Origin: Candidatus Roizmanbacteria bacterium
GTDB taxonomy: Bacteria; Patescibacteriota; Microgenomatia; UBA1406; GWC2-37-13
DNA: 32,379 nt
Assembly: GCA_027002315.1 (NCBI GenBank)
Contig: JALWZV010000089.1
Span: 1 to 32,379 of the forward strand
Reading direction: 5' to 3'
Shown: positions 24,632-32,316 of the stretch, in pieces
How positions within the stretch are numbered: the first letter of the stretch is position 1
Layout of the letters: every line of letters starts with the position of its first letter
Program-made: the position numbers and the translations under genes
The notes under the pieces: model-generated
Told to the model about the DNA's origin: nothing
The model's database searches: none
Seen by the model: only the letters and a program-made list of their open reading frames with translations

Positions 24632-26086
24632 TCATTTTTTAACACCAAATGCTGACATATATTTTGGATACGGATAATATGAGTTTTCGTTAAATGGAAT
24701 ATGATATCTGCCATAATATGCATCGTATGCTAATACATTATTGTTACTGTCTACGTCTGTTATCCAAAAGAAATGTCCTCCTTTAGGATAAGGTTTGTAA
24801 TATGCTAGGACAAATATTGTCCACCCTGCATCTGTGTAATTTTTGAAATCTTGGATAACCTTATCTACTTTTTCTGGAGGATCAAAATAGAAAATATACC
24901 TTGTTGTTTTTAAACCATGTTCTTCAAGTATCACTTTTGCTTGTTCTGTTAACGAACCGTTTGTACAGGTTATTGAATAACCGTGTCTTTTGTACATATC
25001 AACAACCTGCTGTGGTCCATATCCAGGATTAACAAGCGATGAGAGTATCATAGAAACAGTAGTTGGTCCACAGCCAGCTCTACACAAAGTACACCCAGAA
25101 TCATTTAATGGTATGTTTCTATATTTAGGTTCACACTGAGAATAATAAACATATTGACTTGGATCAACTTGTCCCGCTATGGTTGGAAGAGGAGTTGGTG
25201 GGGGGATGGTTGCTTGAGCAATTAAGGTTGGTGTAGGAGATGGGGTTAAAGATAACTGTTTGTTAATCTCCTTTTCTGTTTTTTCTACTTCCCCCCCGAG
25301 TCCAAAATAAAACATCGCTAGTTTTTTAAATGCATCTATTTGAGGTGACAAATAATCAAGGTAGCTCAAAGGCGTGGGTGTTGGAAGCTTACTTTGTGTA
25401 TTATATGCCTCCTCCTCCCTTTTTTTTCCAAGAACCTTTTCACTATTTTTTTCTACAGTTTTTGGGGACGTATCAGAGATGGTGACTAAATCTGAGTGAT
25501 TTTGAAAGAAATCCTGAACATCTTTAGGTTGAGTTTTTATCCATTCCTGATACTTTTTTACCCCGTCTGCATTCTTGGGGTAGAGAATAAACTTATTTAA
25601 TTTATCGGAGTATATGAGTTCAAAATCTTCAGTTTTTATAGGCAACTTTTTTTGAATAAGAGCCAATATTTTTAGTTCTTGAGTGCTGAGTGTTTTTTCT
25701 ACAGCTTTAGCTATAAGTTGCAACCTGTGTTGCTTTTGTTGTTCTGTTTCTTGGAAATTATTATCAGACGCTCCTGTTTCTGCAGGCTCAATATTGCTAC
25801 TGTCATTTTTATTTTTTGAGAGTGTTTGATTAATGTTTCTATCTACATCCTTTTTATTATTAGAATTGCTTATATCGTTTATATTATCTCCTTTTTTTGT
25901 TAGACCTAAAAAATTAAAAAGTGATTTAGATCTTTTTACCCCTGAGTTATTAATATTATACGGTGTAATCTGTGGAAGGTTAGATTTATTTTGACGATTT
26001 TGTTTTAAGCTGTTAATAATGATACTAATTATTATTATCAAAACAAGCGTTATTGTGGAAGTTACTATGATTATTTTTTTCGACAT
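24632..26086 (-). CDS. Membrane-anchored C39-type cysteine peptidase-like protein
   Basis: 484 residues. Signal-anchor helix about 4-26; an Asn/Ser/Lys-rich stretch to about 120; the shared domain at about 142-203 (KLPIKTEDFELIYSDKLNKF); Pro/Thr linkers (234-240, 281-302); and a C-terminal papain-like domain at 309-484. That head fits the peptidase C39_2 family: YYSQCEPKYRNIPL with the early Gln, GCGPTTVSMIL with catalytic Cys339, GGHFFWIT with His438 and AYDAYYG with Asp455. Such domains cleave peptides or act on cell-wall peptides outside the cell. It heads the three-gene - strand operon and is divergent from the Clp gene. No clean promoter is seen in the 42-base gap. Confidence 0.78.
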   Translation of the reverse strand: MSKKIIIVTSTITLVLIIIISIIINSLKQNRQNKSNLPQITPYNINNSGVKRSKSLFNFLGLTKKGDNINDISNSNNKKDVDRNINQTLSKNKNDSSNIEPAETGASDNNFQETEQQKQHRLQLIAKAVEKTLSTQELKILALIQKKLPIKTEDFELIYSDKLNKFILYPKNADGVKKYQEWIKTQPKDVQDFFQNHSDLVTISDTSPKTVEKNSEKVLGKKREEEAYNTQSKLPTPTPLSYLDYLSPQIDAFKKLAMFYFGLGGEVEKTEKEINKQLSLTPSPTPTLIAQATIPPPTPLPTIAGQVDPSQYVYYSQCEPKYRNIPLNDSGCTLCRAGCGPTTVSMILSSLVNPGYGPQQVVDMYKRHGYSITCTNGSLTEQAKVILEEHGLKTTRYIFYFDPPEKVDKVIQDFKNYTDAGWTIFVLAYYKPYPKGGHFFWITDVDSNNNVLAYDAYYGRYHIPFNENSYYPYPKYMSAFGVKK

Positions 26087-26093
26087 TTTATAT

Positions 26094-26122
26094 TTGACAA
26101 ACTATGCAAGTTTATTCATAAT
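26094..26122 (+). promoter_or_regulatory. Promoter of the Clp ATPase gene, leaderless
   Basis: A perfect TTGACA at 26094-26099, 17-base spacer, CATAAT at 26117-26122, then 6 bases to the ATG at 26129. A strong match to the leaderless pattern. It fixes the start at 26129 and not at a downstream Met. Confidence 0.75.
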
Positions 26123-26128
26123 GAAAAC

Positions 26129-29100
26129 ATGGGATTCTTTTTTAATTCTAATAAAAAAAACGATTCTAAGTCAAACGATAATAACAATCAGCAAGCACAA
26201 CCATCTCAGTCTGTAAACAAACCCCAGACATCTCAACAGAGCAACACTGTTCAACAACAACCTGTTGTCGCTCCCACTCAGGCAAAACAACAAAATGTAA
26301 GTCAGAGTACAGATACATCTCAAGCTAATATTTCTCAGCAACAAATAAAAGAGGTGAATAAGAACGTTAGCACAAGCAGTACAATTAATAATCAGCAACC
26401 TTCGAATGGCGCTAAGGCAACCCAGATGGGCGAAAGTAAGAAAGAGCCTGTTGCTGATGTTGCTAATAAAAACAATGATGTAAATAAAAGTAACGGTGAT
26501 AGTAATGAAAATGTTAAGGGAGATAAAGACAAGCAAATTAACAATGAAAAGGTGGATTTAAAAAAGGAAAATAAGAATATTACAGCTGATAAAATGAGTG
26601 ATTTGGACTTGATGACTCACCTTACTCAAAGATCGAATCGTGTTTTTTTTAATGCTCAAACAAAGGCCAAAGAGTTGAAAAATCAGTACCTAGACAGCGA
26701 ACACTTATTGTTTGGTCTTTTGTCTGATAGTGAGATTTATAATTTACTAACAGGCCTTAAGGTTTCTCCTCAATTAGTGTTGGCAGAGTTAAATAAATTG
26801 TTTAAGGAAGGAAAATTTACGGGGAATCCTCAACCGTCCCCAAGAGTAAAACGCATAGTGAATAGCGCTTTAGTTACGGCTCGTAAACTTGGGTTTGAGT
26901 TTGTGTCCCCAGAGCATTTACTTATGGCTTTGTATGAAGAAGGAGAAGGTTTAGGAGCGAGAGTCCTTACAAAATTTGGCTTAAAGAAAGAGGATTTAAA
27001 CAAGAAGATAACTGGTAAAAAACAAGGTGTTGAGGAAGATGCTCGGAATAAGTCAGCAACTAGAAGCGCTCTGGCACAGTTTACAATAGATTTAACAGCA
27101 AGAGCCGCACAGGGCTTATTAGATCCTGTTGTTGAGAGATCTGATATTATTGAACGAGTTATACATGTGCTTTCACGCAGACGAAAGAATAATCCGGCAT
27201 TAATAGGAGAAGCGGGAGTTGGAAAAACTGCTATAGTAGAGGGTCTAGCTCAACAGATAGTTAAAGGAAAGGTTCCTGAGCCACTTTTAAATAAGAAGGT
27301 ACTACAACTTGATTTAATGAGCGTATTAGCAGGCGCTTCTCATAGAGGTGAGTTTGAACAAAGAATGAAGAACTTGATTAATGAGATAAAAGAGGCAGGA
27401 GGAGAGATAATACTCTTTATTGATGAGATGCATAATATAGTTGGAGCAGGCGGCAATGAAGGGACTCTAGATGCCTCTAACTTTCTTAAACCTTCTTTAG
27501 CTAGAGGTGAAATGCAGATGATAGGAGCAACAACAACAGAGGAGTACAGAAAGTATATAGAAAAAGACCCTGCTTTGGAACGTAGATTTCAACCAATTCT
27601 TGTTCCTGAACCAACAATCGATCAAGCTATTGAGATGTTAAGAGCATTAAAAAATAAGTATGAGGCATTTCATAGAGTTAAGATTCCCGATGAGGTAATA
27701 CAACAGGCTGTTAAATTATCGAAGCGATATATAGGGGATAGATATCTTCCTGACAAGGCCGTTGATCTAATAGACGAAGCTGCATCAGCAGTAAGGCTAC
27801 CTTTGATATCACTGCCTGAAGAGATAAAATCTTTGGGTACGCAAATTAAGAAATTGCAACAGGAATCACAGGAAGCCAAGCAAAGAAGAGACAGAGTTAA
27901 GGCAAGAATACTAAACTCTAAAATAGATGACCTCAATCACGAACTAAACGAAAAAAAAGAAGAATATGAAACTCAAAGAGCAAGAACGACCACAGAGGTA
28001 AGCGTTGATGTTGTAAAAGATATCATTTCTAAGTGGACAGGAATTCCTGTCTCTAAGATTAGCGAGTCAGAGACAGAGAAATTAGCCAACTTAGAAAAGA
28101 TAATGCATAAGAGACTTATTAATCAGAATAAAGCAGTTGTTGCTGTTGCTGAGGCTATACGTAGAGGAAGAGCTGGATTAAAATCTCCACGTAGACCAGT
28201 TGGTAGCTTTGTGTTTTTAGGACCAACAGGAGTTGGTAAAACAGAGCTTGCTAAGACGTTAGCAGAGGTGTTGTTTGGAAAAGAGGAATCTATGATTAGA
28301 TTTGATATGACCGAGTATATGGAGAAGCATGAGGTTGCTAAGTTATTAGGAGCTCCTCCGGGTTATGTTGGATATGAGGAAGGTGGTAAACTAACGGAAG
28401 CTGTTAGAAGAAAGCCATATTCTGTTGTTTTATTTGATGAGATTGAAAAAGCACATCCCGATATCTTTAATATATTATTGCAGATATTAGATGATGGGCG
28501 ATTAACAGATAATAAAGGACACACAATCTCTTTTAAAGAAACTGTGGTTATTTGTACGTCTAACATAGGCACAAAGATAATACAAAAGAGGCTCTCTGAG
28601 GCAGCAAATTTAAAAGAAGAGATGAAGGATAAGGAGTATGAAAACGTTAAAAAAGAGGTTATGGCTGAGCTGGGTAAATTTTTTAGGCCAGAATTAATTA
28701 ACAGATTTGATGGTGTGGTGATCTTTGAACCTCTTAAATTTAAACACATTCAAGAAATAGTTAGATTACAGTTAAAGGGGGTTGCAAAGCTTCTAGAGGC
28801 TCAAAATATGGGATTAAAATACTCAGATAGAGCAGTTGAGGAAATTGCTCAACGGGGATTTGACCCGGTATTCGGAGCCAGACCATTAAGAAGAACGATA
28901 CAAAGACTCATAGAGAATCCAATATCCACTCTAATTATCAGAGGTAAAGTAAAGGAAGGGGATATAATATCTATTGATTTTAAAAATGGTGCTTTTACTT
29001 TTGAGGTAGAACGCGTTGTTGAGCTTACAGAAGAGAGTCCAGTTATGGTTCAGTTTAAGTGTAATAAATGTGGAAATGTTTTTGAGACAGAGGTTATAAA

Positions 29101-29434
29101 GAACTCAACAACGATTTGTTCCAAATGTGCATCTACTGATGTAACAGAGCAACAAAATGAGGAAGTGGAAAAACAAGAAGATAAAGATAAAAACGATAAA
29201 TTGAGTAAAAATAAAGACGAGAGTGTAAAGGTAGAAGACAAACAGGAGGCAGTAAGTAAAAAACAGAGTGAGCAAGAGAGTATAAAGAGCAAAAATAAGA
29301 ATGTAGTCAATGAGGATAAAGGTGAAGAAAACAAGAATACATTACAAGCTGATGATGAAACAAATAAGAAGGAAGACGAGAAACCCACACAACCTCAAAC
29401 TAGTGGAGGTTATGATTTTTCAGCAGTTAACTAA
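26129..29434 (+). CDS. clpC: ClpC/ClpB-type AAA+ ATPase with Q/N-rich N-extension and C-terminal zinc ribbon
   Basis: 1101 residues against about 810-860 for usual ClpC/ClpB. Residues 1-155 are a Gln/Asn/Ser-rich low-complexity extension. A Clp_N domain follows (about 156-300). AAA1 has Walker A GEAGVGKTA at about 360 and Walker B ILFIDEMHN. A short middle coiled coil of about 50 residues (ClpC-like, not the long ClpB one) precedes AAA2, with Walker A GPTGVGKTE at about 698 and VVLFDEIEKAHPD. After the sensor-2 GARPLRR comes a zinc ribbon (CNKCG...CSKC, from about 978) and a very acidic/lysine-rich tail of about 100 residues. The [LIV]-G-F loop that docks ClpP is not seen after CTSNIGTKIIQKRL, so it is probably an unfoldase or disaggregase without ClpP. 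It is first in a + strand run to 30826. The symbol is provisional. Confidence 0.9.
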   Translation: MGFFFNSNKKNDSKSNDNNNQQAQPSQSVNKPQTSQQSNTVQQQPVVAPTQAKQQNVSQSTDTSQANISQQQIKEVNKNVSTSSTINNQQPSNGAKATQMGESKKEPVADVANKNNDVNKSNGDSNENVKGDKDKQINNEKVDLKKENKNITADKMSDLDLMTHLTQRSNRVFFNAQTKAKELKNQYLDSEHLLFGLLSDSEIYNLLTGLKVSPQLVLAELNKLFKEGKFTGNPQPSPRVKRIVNSALVTARKLGFEFVSPEHLLMALYEEGEGLGARVLTKFGLKKEDLNKKITGKKQGVEEDARNKSATRSALAQFTIDLTARAAQGLLDPVVERSDIIERVIHVLSRRRKNNPALIGEAGVGKTAIVEGLAQQIVKGKVPEPLLNKKVLQLDLMSVLAGASHRGEFEQRMKNLINEIKEAGGEIILFIDEMHNIVGAGGNEGTLDASNFLKPSLARGEMQMIGATTTEEYRKYIEKDPALERRFQPILVPEPTIDQAIEMLRALKNKYEAFHRVKIPDEVIQQAVKLSKRYIGDRYLPDKAVDLIDEAASAVRLPLISLPEEIKSLGTQIKKLQQESQEAKQRRDRVKARILNSKIDDLNHELNEKKEEYETQRARTTTEVSVDVVKDIISKWTGIPVSKISESETEKLANLEKIMHKRLINQNKAVVAVAEAIRRGRAGLKSPRRPVGSFVFLGPTGVGKTELAKTLAEVLFGKEESMIRFDMTEYMEKHEVAKLLGAPPGYVGYEEGGKLTEAVRRKPYSVVLFDEIEKAHPDIFNILLQILDDGRLTDNKGHTISFKETVVICTSNIGTKIIQKRLSEAANLKEEMKDKEYENVKKEVMAELGKFFRPELINRFDGVVIFEPLKFKHIQEIVRLQLKGVAKLLEAQNMGLKYSDRAVEEIAQRGFDPVFGARPLRRTIQRLIENPISTLIIRGKVKEGDIISIDFKNGAFTFEVERVVELTEESPVMVQFKCNKCGNVFETEVIKNSTTICSKCASTDVTEQQNEEVEKQEDKDKNDKLSKNKDESVKVEDKQEAVSKKQSEQESIKSKNKNVVNEDKGEENKNTLQADDETNKKEDEKPTQPQTSGGYDFSAVN

Positions 29435-29443
29435 TTAAACAAG

Positions 29444-29836
29444 ATGGAGAATTATACCCCCTTAGATTTAAATAAGTTTGAGAAAAAAGGAAGTGGTGTT
29501 AGTAAGTTGAACACGGTTCTTTTATTAATAGCGACAATTACAGCGGCTGTTTTATCTGTTCTTTTATTTGTTCTAATACAAAGAAAATTGCAATCTAATA
29601 ATACTTCTCCTACCTCTACTCCACAAGTTAATGTTTCTGTTACTCCGGCGTCAAACAAAGAAGACGAAAACATAGAACCTTCAGTAACTACTCAGGTAAC
29701 TCAGTCACCGACTAAAGTTGCTACTCCTACCAGTGCGTTATCTCCTACCATTATTGAGAAAAACGCGACGGTTTCACCCACAATTATTAATAATAGTGAA
29801 AACGTAGCGACTGAAACACCAGTTGTTGAAAAGTAA
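29444..29836 (+). CDS. Single-span membrane protein with Thr/Ser/Pro-rich exposed tail
   Basis: 130 residues: a short cytoplasmic part (1-21), a membrane helix at about 22-47 and an 80-residue tail rich in Thr, Ser, Pro and Val (TSPTSTPQVNVSVTPAS and similar runs) with no folded domain. Such tails are typical of cell-wall-spanning stalks and glycosylation targets. It starts 9 bases after the Clp stop and its end overlaps or abuts the next gene, so co-transcription with clpC is likely. No homologous family was recognised. The linker composition resembles that of the three membrane-anchored proteins at 23052-26086. Confidence 0.65.
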   Translation: MENYTPLDLNKFEKKGSGVSKLNTVLLLIATITAAVLSVLLFVLIQRKLQSNNTSPTSTPQVNVSVTPASNKEDENIEPSVTTQVTQSPTKVATPTSALSPTIIEKNATVSPTIINNSENVATETPVVEK

Positions 29837-29837
29837 A

Positions 29838-30512
29838 GTGATATTGTATCAATCAGTCCTAACCTTAATTCTTATAATTATTATCTTTTTCGTAACGCGT
29901 CGTTTAACTCAAGAACTGTACAATATTTTATACTTTATATTCAAAAATAGAAAAATTGCCTTTACACTTTTGGCAGTAATCTTTTTACCTGGAACTGGAT
30001 TACATGAGGTCTCTCATTTTTTGATGGCAACAATACTGATGTTAAAGGTTGTTGATTTTACTTTACTTCCTGAGGAAAAAGAAGATAGAATAAAGTTAGG
30101 GAGCGTTGTTTATCAAAAAAAAGATTTATTAAGGGCAATAATAGTTGGAATTGCTCCCATATTTGGTGGGCTTACCTTTTTTTTCGGGTTAGCATACTTC
30201 AATCTTTTCCCATCTTCAAATATGATTATTAATTTATTGTTGATTTATTTAATATTTGTTGTTTCATCCACAATGTTTTCCTCAAAACAAGATTTAAAAG
30301 ACTTAATCTATATAATTCCATTTCTAATACTTTTTGCTGGAATATTCTACGTTTTTGACTTAGGCCACCTGTTTAAATTTACAGATGAGTTTATTCACTC
30401 CGTCACAAATATGATCTATAAAGTTAATATTTATCTTTTATTGTCGCTTTTCATTAATGTATTTTTATTTTCTGTGTTAAAATTAGAGAGTAAATTGTTA
30501 CTTAAAAGATGA
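29838..30512 (+). CDS. Polytopic membrane zincin (HExxH; M50/DUF3267-like)
   Basis: 224 residues from the GTG at 29838, placed 2 bases after the upstream stop; TTG at 29823 and 29826 would also be in frame. About six membrane helices. The zinc motif HEVSH lies in helix two (FLPGTGLHEVSHFLMATIL), and VGIAPIFGG further along is in the position where intramembrane peptidases have the NP-G motif with the third ligand, although no matching Asp is evident. This resembles M50-like or DUF3267-type membrane metallopeptidases, which process membrane-bound substrates. Possible substrates are the pilin-like proteins beside it, but that is conjecture. Its stop overlaps the next gene's ATG (ATGA). Confidence 0.65.
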   Translation: MILYQSVLTLILIIIIFFVTRRLTQELYNILYFIFKNRKIAFTLLAVIFLPGTGLHEVSHFLMATILMLKVVDFTLLPEEKEDRIKLGSVVYQKKDLLRAIIVGIAPIFGGLTFFFGLAYFNLFPSSNMIINLLLIYLIFVVSSTMFSSKQDLKDLIYIIPFLILFAGIFYVFDLGHLFKFTDEFIHSVTNMIYKVNIYLLLSLFINVFLFSVLKLESKLLLKR

Positions 30513-30826
30513 TAAGTATCTTATTAGCTCAAAGGCTTCAGATAGGGAATGAGCCCATAGAAGGTCCACTCCAAGGGATTGATACAATAGGAGATTTAGT
30601 TTCTAAGTTGATGGAGTTTGCAACCCCTTTTGCATTAATAATTCTATTTTTTGTTTTTGTGTGGGGAGGATATGATTTATTGTTATCTCAAGGTAGACCT
30701 GAAAAAATAAAATCAGCAAAGGCTAAGTTTACAACAGGAATTATAGGATTTGCCTTGATAGTTTCAGCATATATCATAGCGTTTTTATTTAAGTATATAT
30801 TTAATTTAGGTAATGGAGCTATATAG
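30509..30826 (+). CDS. T4SS-pilin-like (VirB2/TrbC-like) two-helix protein
   Basis: 105 residues with helices at about 37-57 and 77-98 joined by SQGRPEKIKSAKAKF, clearly the same loop as in the other T4SS-pilin-like proteins here. The N-terminal segment (about 1-30) is polar and includes EGPLQGIDTIGDL. It overlaps the preceding membrane peptidase gene by 4 bases (ATGA), so the two are translationally coupled. It is the last gene of the run starting at clpC. Confidence 0.8.
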   Translation: MISILLAQRLQIGNEPIEGPLQGIDTIGDLVSKLMEFATPFALIILFFVFVWGGYDLLLSQGRPEKIKSAKAKFTTGIIGFALIVSAYIIAFLFKYIFNLGNGAI

Positions 30827-30841
30827 AACCAGGATTAGCTC

Positions 30842-30958
30842 TTGTTTTTAAACAAAGGTGTACTATAATTATTAATCACATGGAATATTTAACAGGATTG
30901 AAATTTATTAAAAATTAAGATAGCTTTTTAAACGACTCTTTTGAGTCGTTTTTTTTTG
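30842..30958 (+). ncRNA. Possible short transcript: promoter, 12-codon ORF and terminator
   Basis: TTGTTT at 30842-30847, 16-base spacer and TATAAT at 30864-30869 form a promoter. About 6 bases after the expected start lies ATG at 30880 opening a 12-codon frame (MEYLTGLKFIKN) that stops at 30916-30918. A rho-independent terminator follows at 30930-30958. The expected transcript is only about 80 bases. It could be a small RNA, a leader peptide that attenuates the downstream kinase gene or a chance promoter at the end of the upstream operon. Confidence 0.35.
30930..30958 (+). terminator. Rho-independent terminator
   Basis: Stem AAACGACTC (30930-30938), loop TTTT, stem GAGTCGTTT (30943-30951) and an unbroken T-run to 30958. 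It ends the operon 26129-30826 and the short transcript above. Its right arm also holds the -35 box of the next gene. Confidence 0.9.
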
Positions 30959-30969
30959 GTAATTATAAA
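30941..30969 (+). promoter_or_regulatory. Promoter of the UMP kinase-methyltransferase gene, inside the terminator
   Basis: TTGAGT at 30941-30946 (in the loop and right arm of the terminator), 17-base spacer, TATAAA at 30964-30969, then 6 bases to the ATG at 30976. Leaderless geometry. Terminator and promoter share the same bases. Confidence 0.6.
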
Positions 30970-30975
30970 ACAATA

Positions 30976-32316
30976 ATGATTAAGTATAAGGAACGACCAA
31001 TAGTTATTTCGGTAGGGGGTTCACTGTTAATCAACCAAGATGGTATTAACTATCGTTTTTTACGTAAACTCAACCATTTCATCCGTAAACAAGTAAAACA
31101 AGGGAGAAGATTCTTTTTGGTTGCTGGTGGAGGTAAAACTGCTAGACATTATAGAGATGCAGGTAAAGCTGTGATTGGTGGTATGTCTGATGAAGATTTA
31201 GATTGGTTGGGCATACATGCAACTCGTTTAAATGCACACTTATTACGTACAATATTTCAGGATATATCCCATCCTAGAATTATAGAAAATTATGATAGAA
31301 AACTTCATAATTGGAAGGAACCGATTGTTATAGGAGCAGGTTGGAAACCGGGGTGGTCTACAGATTATGACGCTGTTATTTTAGCTAGAGATTATGGAGC
31401 AGATTTAATTATCAACTTATCTAACATTGACTGGGTTTATGATAAAGATCCTAATAAGTATGATGATGCTAAGATAATCAAAAAGTTAACATGGGAAGAA
31501 ATGGAAAAACTTGTAGGAAAAAAATGGAAACCTGGAATTAATGCCCCCTTTGATCCAGTAGCAGCGCAATTGGCTAAGGATTTAGAGCTCACAGTAATAG
31601 TTGCTAATGGAAATAACTTTAGTAATTTAAACAAGATACTTGAGGGAGATAGTTTTAAAGGAACGGTTATAATGCCATTTAAAATGGATGCGAGCTTTTA
31701 CGATAGAGAATATTATACAGGGGATAAAGGAGGACTGAAGTTTAAGTACTTACAGAAGAGTTTCTTGGGAAATGTTATTCAAAAAGCCACAAACTTATAT
31801 AGAGCTTTTATGATCAAGATATATTTGAGACCTAAAACCTGTCTTGATGTTGGATGTGGAACGGGCGAGTTAGTTAAGTATTTGAGGAAGTTGGGGATAG
31901 ACGCTATGGGTGTAGAGATATCGTCTTATGCTTTTGAGTTTGCTGACAAGGAGGTTAAACCATTTTTAAAGCACGGAGATATACTTAAATTACCATTTAA
32001 AGATGATAGTTTTGACTTGGTGTTAACGTACGATGTATTACAGCACATCGACAGATCAAAGATAAAGAAAGCGATAAAGGAAACAGTTAGAGTGAGTAAA
32101 AAATACATTCTTCATAAAATATATACAAGAGAAAATGTGTGGTTTCAGGTATTTCATAATAAAGATCACTCTGATATCTCAGTTTTTTCACGTGCCTCGT
32201 GGAGAAGGATGTTTTCTTCACTTAAGAATGTTGTTGTTATGAAAAAAGGCATCTTAAGATTGCCATCATTTTTTGAGACAATCTTCCTTTTGAGGAAAAA
32301 AGAAAAAGAGGTATGA
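30976..32316 (+). CDS. UMP kinase (archaeal type) fused to SAM-dependent methyltransferase
   Basis: 446 residues. Residues 1-232 are an amino-acid-kinase fold of the archaeal UMP kinase type: VISVGGSLL, VAGGGKTARHY, the diagnostic GIHATRLNAHLL, STDYDAVILA and NIDWVYDKDPNKY. The reaction would be UMP + ATP to UDP + ADP. After a linker with KYLQKSFLGNVIQ (about 255-285), residues 286-446 are a class I methyltransferase: LDVGCGTGELVKYL (motif I, 290-303), VEIS (motif II), GDILKLPFKDDSFDLVLTYDVLQHI (motifs III-IV). The methyl acceptor is unknown. No stop separates the two parts and the frame is continuous. The bifunctional layout is not a standard UMP kinase. The stop overlaps the next gene's ATG. 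Confidence 0.85.
   Translation: MIKYKERPIVISVGGSLLINQDGINYRFLRKLNHFIRKQVKQGRRFFLVAGGGKTARHYRDAGKAVIGGMSDEDLDWLGIHATRLNAHLLRTIFQDISHPRIIENYDRKLHNWKEPIVIGAGWKPGWSTDYDAVILARDYGADLIINLSNIDWVYDKDPNKYDDAKIIKKLTWEEMEKLVGKKWKPGINAPFDPVAAQLAKDLELTVIVANGNNFSNLNKILEGDSFKGTVIMPFKMDASFYDREYYTGDKGGLKFKYLQKSFLGNVIQKATNLYRAFMIKIYLRPKTCLDVGCGTGELVKYLRKLGIDAMGVEISSYAFEFADKEVKPFLKHGDILKLPFKDDSFDLVLTYDVLQHIDRSKIKKAIKETVRVSKKYILHKIYTRENVWFQVFHNKDHSDISVFSRASWRRMFSSLKNVVVMKKGILRLPSFFETIFLLRKKEKEV

Noticed and set aside
26019..26216. A 65-codon + strand ORF across the C39/Clp divergent region
   Set aside because: It overlaps both the start of the C39 gene and the Clp gene in another frame and runs through the Clp promoter.
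26171..29388. Several ORFs antisense to the Clp gene
   Set aside because: They are low-complexity shadows (Leu/Ser-rich) of a well-supported gene on the other strand.
29823..29837. TTG starts for the membrane zincin
   Set aside because: They overlap the previous gene; the GTG at 29838 directly after its stop is more plausible, although this is not proven.
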